From positions 1-9,818 of the forward strand of contig JAQGKJ010000627.1 in NCBI GenBank assembly GCA_028290165.1: 9,818 bases of DNA, read 5' to 3'. Position numbers and translations under genes: made by a program. This document shows positions 1 through 6,062 of this stretch, in pieces; position 1 is the first letter of the stretch, and each line of letters opens with the position of its first letter. The notes below the pieces were generated by a model. That model was not told the DNA's origin and did no database searches. It was given only the letters and a program-made list of their open reading frames with translations. This DNA is from Bradyrhizobium sp. GTDB taxonomy: Bacteria; Pseudomonadota; Alphaproteobacteria; Rhizobiales; Xanthobacteraceae.

Positions 1-53
1 CTCGTTTTTGGTTCGGTGGACTCATTCTACGAACGTATTCGATATCCAAACCC

Positions 54-125
54 TACCCGCAGTACTTCCGGGGACATGCCGGGGAACCCGGCTGCCTCCC
101 AGATCGGCACCCCGCGCTGCAGCAG
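54..125 (-). pseudogene. Decayed C-terminus of a tyrosine recombinase (phage integrase family), remnant
   Basis: Read on the minus strand, this stretch encodes LLQRGVPIWEAAGFPGMSPE followed by VLRV. It resembles the C-terminal segment of a class of proteobacterial phage integrases, which from memory runs roughly TWLMQ-x-GVPIWEAAGFLGMSPEVL followed by a Tyr-Gly-His-His-His stretch. Upstream of it, the expected HxLRH catalytic segment is missing. Downstream, where the Tyr-Gly-His-rich end should be, the frame runs into an unrelated GFGYRIRS and a stop at 27-29. About 24 recognisable residues therefore remain of a protein normally several hundred residues long. The open frame around it (27-296) shows no other recognisable domain and no good ribosome binding site, so I do not call it a gene. 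It is a footprint of a former mobile element. The family match is recalled from motif memory, not from a search. Confidence 0.5.
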
Positions 126-303
126 CCTGGACTCCCGACCGGGCTTAGCCGCTCTATTGTTCTCCGAAACACCCTTTTCTCTCCGAGCCTCTCCGCCCAT
201 TCGATACGCTTCTCGAAATTCGATCGTGCTCGCCTGACGTTTGATCAGCGCTAGTCTGAGTGCTCGGGTGTGAAGGTCGGAATTCTGAATGCTCACAAAC
301 TAA

Positions 304-336
304 ACTCGCCGGCAAGCTTCGCACTTGCCGGCGAGT
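304..336 (-). terminator. Intrinsic terminator of the DUF417/CMD unit
   Basis: There is a perfect 13-base-pair inverted repeat, ACTCGCCGGCAAG (304-316) with its complement at 324-336 and a 7-base loop. On the minus strand the stem is followed by a T-rich stretch (TTAGTTTGTG). It lies about 27 bases past the stop codon of the DUF417 gene, as expected for a Rho-independent terminator. The T-run is interrupted, so efficiency could be moderate. Confidence 0.75.
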
Positions 337-363
337 CGCGGAGTTGTTCGCAGATCCGTGACT

Positions 364-861
364 TCATTGCCGGATCAGCCGAACCACATCCTGCCTCAGG
401 AGATAGAGCGACACGGCGAGCAAAACGACGTCCTTCATCAGGAAGGGAACGTTCCCCGTCATCGCAGGGAAGCCTCCTGCGGCGACGTCCCAGCCCTCCG
501 GCATGAACGGAATGATCGTGATGAAGGTGCCGGTCGAGCCGAGGGCGCCTAGGATGCCGAGCCGCTTGTCCCAGAAGCCCGCGAGCAGCAGGCTGCCGAA
601 AGTCCACTCCGAGACGCCCAGGAAATAGCTGGCGCCGGCATGGCCGAACACGGGATAGAGCCACCAGATCAGTGGTCCGTTGCTGATGAACGGGACCAGT
701 CGTTCGAACTCATACGGAAACCACTTCTGATAACCGAAGAACAAGAACATGATCACCATCGAGGCCCGAACGACGTGGTAGTCCAGATCTTCAGCAAGCA
801 GTCCGGACCTGTGCAGCGCGCGGACAGGCGAGTTTTGCGTGGTGTTGGTAATCGTGGTCAT
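364..861 (-). CDS. DUF417 family inner-membrane protein (RclC/YkgB-like)
   Basis: This is a 165-residue predicted inner-membrane protein of the DUF417 (YkgB) family, whose best-known member is E. coli RclC of the reactive-chlorine resistance operon. Its biochemical role is not established. Four hydrophobic segments are visible at about residues 30-45, 78-96, 101-119 and 139-156. Family landmarks include FGYQKWFPYEFERLVPFISN (about 42-61), which parallels the KFVPYEADSITPFVANSP segment of RclC, and GGFPAMTG plus LMKD (about 129-144), which parallel GFPYLSG and LKD. It is shorter than RclC (about 197 residues) because the periplasmic insert between the first two segments is reduced. The start at 861 is chosen because AAAGGATC lies just upstream; an in-frame ATG at 909 would overlap the upstream gene. 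It is 44 bases downstream of the CMD gene and surely co-transcribed with it. Family assignment is firm; function is inferred by association. Confidence 0.88.
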   Translation of the reverse strand: MTTITNTTQNSPVRALHRSGLLAEDLDYHVVRASMVIMFLFFGYQKWFPYEFERLVPFISNGPLIWWLYPVFGHAGASYFLGVSEWTFGSLLLAGFWDKRLGILGALGSTGTFITIIPFMPEGWDVAAGGFPAMTGNVPFLMKDVVLLAVSLYLLRQDVVRLIRQ

Positions 862-905
862 GGTTGTGATCCTTTCGTTCAAAGGTGTGATCGTGCGCAG
901 TCGCT

Positions 906-1442
906 TCACGCGACCGCGGGGAAGTCGATCTCGGTGTCGTTGATGCGGTTGAACACGTTGGTGAAGACGGTCGTCGCGAAAGCCAGGCTGATCTCCACCA
1001 GCTGAGCGTCGCTATAGCCGGCCGCCTTGATCGCGGCGAAGTCGTCGTCGCTGACGGTGCCGCTGGACTGCGCGAGCTTGCGGACGAAGCCGACCAACGC
1101 ATCGCGCTTGGAGTCACCGGTGGGCTGGCCATCGCGGATCTGCTTCAGCACCTCGGGCTTGAGCCCTGCGAGCCCGGCGAGATGATTGTGGGCGGCGACG
1201 CAGTAGTCGCAGCCGCCGGCGGCGCTGATGACGAGCTTGATGACCTCCTGATCGCGCTTGGTTAGCGTGCCCGCCGCGAGCACCGCATCGGCGGCCAGGA
1301 CCGACTGGAGGGCGGCGGGGTCGTGCGCGGCGATGGCCGCGAAGGTGTTCGGGACGCTGCCGATGGCCTTCTTGATTTGGGCATAGATCTGACCCGACGG
1401 GCCGGTGTCGGATTCGAGGTTGGGGACTGAAAGACGGGACAT
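906..1442 (-). CDS. Carboxymuconolactone decarboxylase / AhpD-like alkylhydroperoxidase family protein
   Basis: This is a 178-residue soluble protein of the CMD/AhpD superfamily, in the peroxidase-related subgroup. It probably reduces peroxides or other oxidants through a thiol pair. The core motif GGCDYCVAAH (residues 76-85) gives the redox pair Cys78 and Cys81 with His85. Glu66, in the preceding helix (TKRDQEVIKL), is in the position of the conserved acidic residue of the proton relay. The C-terminal FNRINDTEIDFP (about 164-175) is typical of this subgroup. The start at 1442 has an AAGGAG ribosome binding site, whereas the open frame to 1550 would overlap the promoter of the divergent regulator. 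It is the first gene of a two-gene unit with the DUF417 protein and is divergent from an AraC-type regulator. It lacks the N-terminal extension of M. tuberculosis AhpD. The electron donor is unknown. A true decarboxylase role is unlikely, because the CxxC pair is intact and no aromatic-pathway genes are adjacent. Confidence 0.92.
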   Translation of the reverse strand: MSRLSVPNLESDTGPSGQIYAQIKKAIGSVPNTFAAIAAHDPAALQSVLAADAVLAAGTLTKRDQEVIKLVISAAGGCDYCVAAHNHLAGLAGLKPEVLKQIRDGQPTGDSKRDALVGFVRKLAQSSGTVSDDDFAAIKAAGYSDAQLVEISLAFATTVFTNVFNRINDTEIDFPAVA

Positions 1443-1575
1443 GGTGGCACTCCTTGTTGTGGCTTGGTGAGTAACTGCGAAGCGACAGTATGAGCTCGCT
1501 TTGAGGCTTTGAATGTCGCAATAACTTAAAAACATGCTATATCGTCTCACTAAGATAAGTTTTCCGGAGGTCGCG
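1443..1575. promoter_or_regulatory. Divergent control region between the CMD unit and the AraC regulator
   Basis: These 133 bases must hold both promoters. For the rightward regulator gene, TGC followed by TATATC (1535-1543) looks like an extended -10 with no good -35. An imperfect inverted element, TATCGTCTCACTAAGATA (1540-1557), overlaps the likely start of transcription and would suit autorepression. Toward the CMD gene there is a tandem repeat CTTTGA (1499-1504 and 1507-1512, 8-base period); on the minus strand it lies where an activator would bind upstream of a weak CATACT -10. ACTG and CAGT arms bracket 1474-1489 in the CMD leader. That the regulator acts here is inferred from the divergent layout; the individual sites are guesses. 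Confidence 0.4.
1566..1570 (+). promoter_or_regulatory. Ribosome binding site deciding the AraC regulator start
   Basis: GGAGG lies 5 bases before the ATG at 1576. It favours this start over the earlier in-frame ATG at 1534, which sits inside the presumed promoter. The chosen start also gives the family N-terminus MDWLSRL. Confidence 0.8.
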
Positions 1576-2589
1576 ATGGATTGGCTCAGTCGACTGTTCG
1601 AGATGATGCCGGTACGCGGTCGCCTCGACCTGCGCTGCTCTTACGGCGCGCCATGGCGTATCGATCAGGGGCCCGGCGAGGCGAACGAAATCCCGTACCA
1701 CGCAGTGCTCGCCGGCTCTGCGACGCTAGAGAACCCGGCTGGAGGAAGGCCACTGCAGCTGAAGGCCGGCGACATCCTTCTGCTTCCAGGCAACCCGCGG
1801 CACGTCATGCACGACGGCAGCGGGGTAGCGCCCCTGCCGGCCCGCAACCGCGCGTCCCTGAACTTCACGATCAGCGAAAACCTGGGTTCAGACGAACGGC
1901 TAGATCTGCTGTGCGGACACTTCGCGGTCGCTCCTCCCCACGATCGCCTGCTGCGCAGCTATCTGCCGCCGCGTCTGGTCGTGCATGCCGGCGCTCACAG
2001 CGGACAGGAGGAGACTGCCGCGCAACTCGCAGGCCTCGTCTCCCTGATGCGAAGCGAGTCGGCAGACGATCATCTGGGCGGCCGTGCAATGCTGAATGCT
2101 CTCTCGACAGCGATGTTCGCGCTAGTCCTGCGCCTCGCCAGCGAAACCCAGGACGCGCCGCGCGGTCTCCTCGCCTTGGCCGGCCACCCGCGCCTGGCGC
2201 CGGCAGTGGCCGCAATGTTCAATGAGCCTGCGCGCGCATGGTCGCTGCCGGATCTTGCACGTCTGTGCAACATGTCCCGAGCCACGCTCGCCCGCCAGTT
2301 CCAGGAGAAGCTCGGGCGATCAGCTTCTGATCTCCTGACCGACATCCGGATGACGCTTGCAGCGAACGAACTGACGAAATCGACCCTTTCCACAGGTGCT
2401 GTGGCGGAGGCGGTGGGCTATCAATCCGAAGCGGCGTTCCAGCGCGCTTTCAAAGGCCACATGGGGGTCACTCCGGCCCAATGGCGCAGGATGCAGGAGC
2501 CGTCGGGCCGGGACGCCTTCGCAAGTCGCACCGCCGCTCCGAGAATGCCGTCGAACGCTGCAAACGTAAAAAGGGTCGGAATAACCTAA
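1576..2589 (+). CDS. AraC-family transcriptional regulator with Cupin_6 sensor domain (RclR-like)
   Basis: This is a 337-residue cytoplasmic regulator. Residues 1 to about 190 form a Cupin_6 (AraC-binding-like) domain, with [15 protein letters not shown] at about 62-76. Residues about 204-305 carry the two helix-turn-helix motifs of AraC proteins ([19 protein letters not shown], then [20 protein letters not shown]), ending in the typical GVTPAQWRR. The N-terminus [20 protein letters not shown] then Cys21 aligns without gaps to E. coli RclR as I remember it (MDALSRL, then Cys21). Cys113 in LLCGHF aligns with RclR Cys89 in IVCGTL. In RclR these two cysteines sense hypochlorous acid. The divergent gene pair, including an RclC-family protein, supports a redox-sensing role. 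A caution is that the CG motif is widespread in Cupin_6 regulators, so only Cys21 is discriminating. A tail of about 30 residues after WRR is low in recognisable structure, and the stop codon abuts a foreign gene fragment. Confidence 0.92.
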   Translation: MDWLSRLFEMMPVRGRLDLRCSYGAPWRIDQGPGEANEIPYHAVLAGSATLENPAGGRPLQLKAGDILLLPGNPRHVMHDGSGVAPLPARNRASLNFTISENLGSDERLDLLCGHFAVAPPHDRLLRSYLPPRLVVHAGAHSGQEETAAQLAGLVSLMRSESADDHLGGRAMLNALSTAMFALVLRLASETQDAPRGLLALAGHPRLAPAVAAMFNEPARAWSLPDLARLCNMSRATLARQFQEKLGRSASDLLTDIRMTLAANELTKSTLSTGAVAEAVGYQSEAAFQRAFKGHMGVTPAQWRRMQEPSGRDAFASRTAAPRMPSNAANVKRVGIT

Positions 2590-2590
2590 G

Positions 2591-2692
2591 GGTGGCCTGG
2601 TGCCGGTCGCGCTCGGTTCGGATACCAAGGGATCGATTCGGGTGCCGTCATCGCTATGCGGCCTGTTCGGACTGAAGCCAACGTTCGGACGG
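2591..2692 (+). pseudogene. Amidase-signature family fragment
   Basis: The plus strand encodes [20 protein letters not shown] then [13 protein letters not shown]. This is the amidase signature region (GSDT-x-GSIRxP, CGxxGLKPTxGR) found in GatA, AtzE-like and other Ser-cisSer-Lys amidases. The nucleophile Ser of GSIR is present (codon at 2633). The glycine-rich cis-Ser segment that should precede it and the catalytic Lys far upstream are absent, as is everything after FGR. Only about 34 of roughly 450-500 residues remain. The same frame has a TAA at 2582-2584, and homology begins directly after the stop codon of the regulator, so this is a junction remnant. A GTG at 2600 opens a 65-codon frame, but it has no role I can support. 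I recognise the family with confidence, but not which amidase it was. Confidence 0.72.
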
Positions 2693-2716
2693 AACCCCGA
2701 ACTCTATCAACAGACG

Positions 2717-2743
2717 AGGCCCCGCACCGCTGGTGCGAGGCCT
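2717..2743 (+). terminator. Isolated hairpin between the two gene blocks, possible terminator
   Basis: AGGCCCCGCACC (2717-2728), a 3-base loop and GGTGCGAGGCCT (2732-2743) form a 12-base stem with one mismatch. On the plus strand it is followed by TGCTTAAC and a later run of T, which is weak for a classical terminator. On the minus strand it stands about 93 bases past the stop of the substrate-binding protein gene with no T-run. It could end transcription from either convergent side, or be a leftover repeat element. Confidence 0.4.
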
Positions 2744-2835
2744 TGCTTAACATGCGCTTTTTGGAGCGCTCGAACCGAAATGCGTCTTTGTGAATAACGT
2801 TCGACTACGCCTGGCGCTTTCCAGCTTGAGGCAAC

Positions 2836-4083
2836 TTATTTCTGCGTTTCTGACTTCGCATATTCCGCCGATTGGGTTTTCACGACGCCCCAGACGTCGT
2901 CCTTGAACGCCGCAATCCAATCGGTCTGTGGCACCCACTTGCTGCCGTCCCACATCTCGATACGGGTTTTGCCACCGCCGCCATGATCCTGTGGGGTCAC
3001 CGTGACGGGAGCCATCAGGCCATTCACACCATAGTCCTTCATGCTCTCAAGGCCATTCTTGATTTTCTCCGGCGTCAACGGCCAGCCATCTTTCTTGATC
3101 GCAAGGCGGGCACCTTCGACGGCGATCGACCAGATCGCAAGACCGGTGTTGTAATAGACGTCTTCGAGATTCTTGCGGTCACCGTTTCCTTTGCCCTTGT
3201 CGTAAAGTTCCTTGATGATTTCCTGGATCAAAGGCTGGTTCGATCCGCCGGCGACGTTGGTGCCGCGCTTGATCCCCTTAGCTGCATCCGCTCCGATGTT
3301 GTTGATGTCGACTTCGTTCATCCAGTTGACAGCGATAAACTTAGCGATCGGAATCCAATTGCGCTTCATATCGCGCGACTCGATCACGTGCATGTTCGAC
3401 AGGCTCCAGCTGACGATCCAGTCCGGGCTGAAGCGGCGGATCTGGGTCCATGCCGAGGCCTGATCGTTGCCGGGCAGGGGATAGGGGAAGAGCTGCAGGT
3501 CGAAGCCTTCCTTCGCGGCTAGCGTCTTCAAAATCCCGATCGGCTCTTGCCCGAATGGGTAATCGACATAAAGGAATGCAACCTTGACGCCCTTCAGGTT
3601 TCCACCGGATTTCTGCTTTATATATTCGATATCGTTCGAGGCCTGACCCCAATAGGTCGGACCGATCGGGAATACCCATTTGAATACGTCGCCATCGACG
3701 GCATCACCACGGCCGGCCAGGGATTGGATCAGGACGTTGCCGTCCTTCATGACGCGCGGAAGAACGGCGCGGGATACCGGTGTCGACAGCATGTCAAACA
3801 CCATGACGCCCTCACGCTTCAGCCGCTCATAGCATTCGATGCCGCGCTGCGGCTCGTTGCCATGGTCCTGCACGATCATTTCGACCGGATGACCTTCGAT
3901 ACCGCCCTTCAGGTTGAGGAGGTCCGCGTAGTCGCGAGCGGCCTGAGCGACCTGGGGGGTGACGAAAGTGTAGGCCTTGCTCAGGTCGTAGCACAGCGCA
4001 AAGCGCATTGGATCGGCCGCGGCGGCCGGCATGATATTGAGTGCGGTCCATGCAAGACCGGCCATCATCGATAACAGCTTCAT
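2836..4083 (-). CDS. HAAT-type ABC transporter periplasmic substrate-binding protein
   Basis: This 415-residue exported binding protein of the branched-chain amino acid (Peripla_BP_6, LivJ/LivK-like) family captures the substrate in the periplasm for the importer encoded just upstream. A Sec signal peptide is clear: MKLL, a hydrophobic core to about residue 18, then PAAAA with cleavage near residue 23 before DPMRFA. There is no lipobox cysteine. Family features follow: LLNLKGGIEGHPVEMIVQD (the conserved GGI-x-G-hydrophobic strand), YERLKREGV, and FAFLYVDYPFG-type strands. The start at 4083 is preceded by GGGAGG at good distance; the longer frame to 4176 would run into the preceding ATPase gene. 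It is last in the operon, after an 80-base gap, which fits the high expression binding proteins need. Homologues next to acyl-CoA ligases are not amino-acid binders as a rule; the ligand here is unknown, probably a carboxylate (inference). Confidence 0.93.
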   Translation of the reverse strand: MKLLSMMAGLAWTALNIMPAAAADPMRFALCYDLSKAYTFVTPQVAQAARDYADLLNLKGGIEGHPVEMIVQDHGNEPQRGIECYERLKREGVMVFDMLSTPVSRAVLPRVMKDGNVLIQSLAGRGDAVDGDVFKWVFPIGPTYWGQASNDIEYIKQKSGGNLKGVKVAFLYVDYPFGQEPIGILKTLAAKEGFDLQLFPYPLPGNDQASAWTQIRRFSPDWIVSWSLSNMHVIESRDMKRNWIPIAKFIAVNWMNEVDINNIGADAAKGIKRGTNVAGGSNQPLIQEIIKELYDKGKGNGDRKNLEDVYYNTGLAIWSIAVEGARLAIKKDGWPLTPEKIKNGLESMKDYGVNGLMAPVTVTPQDHGGGGKTRIEMWDGSKWVPQTDWIAAFKDDVWGVVKTQSAEYAKSETQK

Positions 4084-4163
4084 TTTAAGATCCTCCCTTG
4101 TTTTAACTGAACTTGTCGCTTTGTCTTGTCGACTTCCTTTCGGATGATGGTTATCTGACCATG
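4084..4163 (-). promoter_or_regulatory. 80-base leader before the binding-protein gene
   Basis: This is the only sizeable gap inside the operon. On the minus strand it holds ATGGTcagataACCAT, a 5-base-pair stem just after the upstream stop codon. It then has a purine-rich stretch with repeated ACAAG/ACAAA units and finally GGGAGGATC before the ATG. It may act as an mRNA-stabilising or processing point that lifts binding-protein output. I see no convincing internal promoter. Confidence 0.3.
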
Positions 4164-4970
4164 CTATGTCAGCCATCGCTTTCTTCGTCTGTAGTGCTTG
4201 ACGTCGTGCAGGTTCTGGCCCTTCGCGCCTCCCAGGTAGAACTCCTGGATGTCCGGATTTCTCTTCAATGCTTCCGCGGTATCATGCATGACAACCCGTC
4301 CGCTCTCGATCAGATAGCCGTGCGAGACGATCTCAAGCGCCGCGACCGCGTTTTGCTCGACCAGCAGGATCGATAATCCTTCGTCCTTGTTGATCTGGCG
4401 GATGATCTGAAAGATTTCCGCAACCAGGAACGGTGCGAGTCCAAGACTTGGCTCGTCAAGCATCAGCAGTTTTGGCTGGGTCATCAGGGCTCGCCCGATC
4501 GCCAGCATCTGTTGTTCACCGCCGGATAGATAACCCGATGCGACGGTGCGGCGTTCATGGAGGCGGGGAAAATAACTGTATACCCGCTCCCTGTTGCGGT
4601 TCAGGTCGTGGCGGCTGCGCACAGCCGATGCCGCGACAAGGTTCTCGTCGGGCGTCAGATGTTCGAATACGCGTCGCCCCTCGAGCACATGGGCAATTCC
4701 CAGCTTGACCCTTTCCTGCGGCATGAGCGTGCCTATGTTGCGGCCGAGAAAATACAACTCACCCCGCCTGACTTCGCCTCTTTCAGCGGCGAGCAGGCCG
4801 CTGATCGATTTCAGCGTTGTGCTCTTGCCGGCACCGTTTGCGCCCAGCAACGCCACCATCCCTCCCTCGGGGACGTCGATCGATACGCCCTTGATGGCAA
4901 GAGAAATATGGTCGTAGACGACTTCGATATTATTCAGCGATAACGCTTTTGCCGTATTCTGCGCGCTCAT
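4164..4970 (-). CDS. HAAT-type ABC transporter ATP-binding protein (LivF type)
   Basis: This 268-residue cytoplasmic ATPase is one of the two that power the importer. Walker A GANGAGKST is at residues 43-51, the ABC signature LSGGEQQ at about 148-154 and Walker B LLMLDEPSLG at about 168-177. The following LLVEQN (about 202-207) replaces the usual H-loop histidine, as is normal for LivF proteins. The fold continues to QEFYLGG. A tail of about 20 residues, rich in Lys and Arg (ending RRRKRWLT), extends beyond the usual end. The start at 4970 is 14 bases after the stop of the LivM-type gene, with a modest GAGAG ribosome binding site. The same frame stays open to 5888, but that part is antiparallel-frame noise over the permease gene. 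Family assignment is certain; substrate is not indicated. Confidence 0.95.
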   Translation of the reverse strand: MSAQNTAKALSLNNIEVVYDHISLAIKGVSIDVPEGGMVALLGANGAGKSTTLKSISGLLAAERGEVRRGELYFLGRNIGTLMPQERVKLGIAHVLEGRRVFEHLTPDENLVAASAVRSRHDLNRNRERVYSYFPRLHERRTVASGYLSGGEQQMLAIGRALMTQPKLLMLDEPSLGLAPFLVAEIFQIIRQINKDEGLSILLVEQNAVAALEIVSHGYLIESGRVVMHDTAEALKRNPDIQEFYLGGAKGQNLHDVKHYRRRKRWLT

Positions 4971-4984
4971 GGCCGATGCTCTCG

Positions 4985-6058
4985 CTATTTCTTTACGTAG
5001 CCGAAGGGCCAGACCAGGAGATAGTCGCGCACGTTGTTGTATATCTTTCCCAGCCCCAACGGTTCGATCAGAAGAAAGCCGATGATGAGTGCGCCATAGA
5101 GCGCCTGCGGAAGATGGGCCAGCGTCTCGATACCGAGCGCGAACCCGAACCGGGTCGCCGTCCACGAGATAAAGCTGTTCATGACGCCGGGCATCAGCAA
5201 AATGAATGCGGCGCCGAAATAGCTGCCGATAATGCTTCCCAGCCCGCCCACAATGACCATCGCCAGCGCCTGGATCGACACGTCGACGGAAAATTGTTCG
5301 GGCGTCACCGCGTGATAGAAGGTGCCGATCAGAATTGCGCCGGTCACGCCGCCGATGAAAGACGACGTAGCGAAGGCCAGCAGCTTGAAATAGAAGCTGT
5401 TCACACCGATGACAGCGGCGGCATAGTCCTTTTCCCGAACCGCGACGAGGGCGCGGCCGAGTGCCGTTCGCCGGAGATTGAGCATGAAGGACGTAACCAT
5501 GATGCACCAGATGAGTGCAACGTAGTATAATCCGGCGTCGGACGTGATCGGCCAGCCCAGCAACCGAATATCCGGTGCCTGCAAGGTGGCCTGAGTGCCG
5601 CCGCTGATTGCAGGCACGTGCGAGATCGTCCAGTCCATGACGAACTGCAAGGCGAGGGTGCTCAGGGCGAGGTACAAACCCTTGACGCGAAGCGCGGCGA
5701 AGGCGAAGCCAATTCCAATGATCGCGGCGGTCAGTCCGGCAAGAATGACGGCAATTTCCCAGGGAATCCCGAACCTGGTGGCATGGACCGCCGCATAGGC
5801 GCCGATTCCCATCACGGCTGCATAGCCAAGGTGAAATTGTCCTGCCCATCCGAGAATTAGATTGAGGCCAAGCGCACCGGCGGTCCAAACCAGCCAGGGC
5901 AGCAGATAGCTGCTGAGATAGAGTGAATTCATATAAAGCGGCGCGGCCAGACCGAGCAGCAATAGAATGCCGATCATATTCCGGTCAGCGGCGATTGGAA
6001 ACAGCGCCCGGTCGGAGACATAATCGGTATGAAGGATCCCGGCCTGCCGGAACAGCAT
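4985..6058 (-). CDS. HAAT-type ABC transporter permease (LivM type)
   Basis: This 357-residue inner-membrane permease forms the translocation channel with the LivH-type subunit. It has roughly eight to ten hydrophobic segments. LivM hallmarks are LGLNLILGWAGQFHLGYAAV (about 63-82), LRVKGLYLALSTLA (about 123-136) and the ATPase-contacting loop GRALVAVREKDYAAAVIGVN (about 201-220). IVGGLGSIIGSYFGAAF (about 269-285) and the C-terminal GALIIGFLLIEPLGLGKI (about 322-339) are also typical. The start at 6058 lies 4 bases after the LivH stop and has GAGAGGA upstream; an in-frame ATG at 6100 would overlap LivH by 38 bases and is less likely. The 27-residue hydrophilic lead (MLFRQAGILHTDY) before the first membrane segment is usual for members linked to acyl-CoA ligase operons, by recollection. 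Confidence 0.95.
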   Translation of the reverse strand: MLFRQAGILHTDYVSDRALFPIAADRNMIGILLLLGLAAPLYMNSLYLSSYLLPWLVWTAGALGLNLILGWAGQFHLGYAAVMGIGAYAAVHATRFGIPWEIAVILAGLTAAIIGIGFAFAALRVKGLYLALSTLALQFVMDWTISHVPAISGGTQATLQAPDIRLLGWPITSDAGLYYVALIWCIMVTSFMLNLRRTALGRALVAVREKDYAAAVIGVNSFYFKLLAFATSSFIGGVTGAILIGTFYHAVTPEQFSVDVSIQALAMVIVGGLGSIIGSYFGAAFILLMPGVMNSFISWTATRFGFALGIETLAHLPQALYGALIIGFLLIEPLGLGKIYNNVRDYLLVWPFGYVKK

Positions 6059-6062
6059 GCTC

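Noticed and set aside
8..25. A GGTTCGG stretch that could suggest the T-arm of a tRNA serving as an attachment site
   Set aside because: The flanking bases do not pair as a T-stem and no other tRNA arm fits in either direction.
37..226. Repeated ATTCGAT words in the left intergenic area
   Set aside because: Only three short copies with irregular spacing and no flanking conservation; they are likely chance.
27..296. An 89-codon minus-strand gene at the left edge
   Set aside because: No ribosome binding site, and its only recognisable part is a broken integrase end. The start overlaps the area just past the terminator of the stress module.
906..1442. True 4-carboxymuconolactone decarboxylase of the protocatechuate pathway
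   Set aside because: The intact CxxC pair, the peroxidase-type C-terminus and the absence of ring-cleavage genes point to the redox branch of the family.
2600..2797. A 65-codon plus-strand gene starting with GTG
   Set aside because: Only the first 31 codons look like protein, and they are an internal piece of an amidase. The rest runs through a hairpin and non-coding-looking sequence, so it is treated as a remnant.
2872..4074. Long plus-strand open frames opposite the binding-protein gene (216 and 175 codons)
   Set aside because: They are antisense shadows of a high-GC gene, without ribosome binding sites or recognisable domains, while the minus-strand frame is a clear binding protein.
4971..5888. 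Reading frame that continues upstream from the LivF-type ATPase to 5888, suggesting a fusion of 574 residues
   Set aside because: The upstream part is Arg/His-rich out-of-frame reading of the LivM-type permease. The ATG at 4970 follows the permease stop by 14 bases and gives a normal LivF N-terminus.
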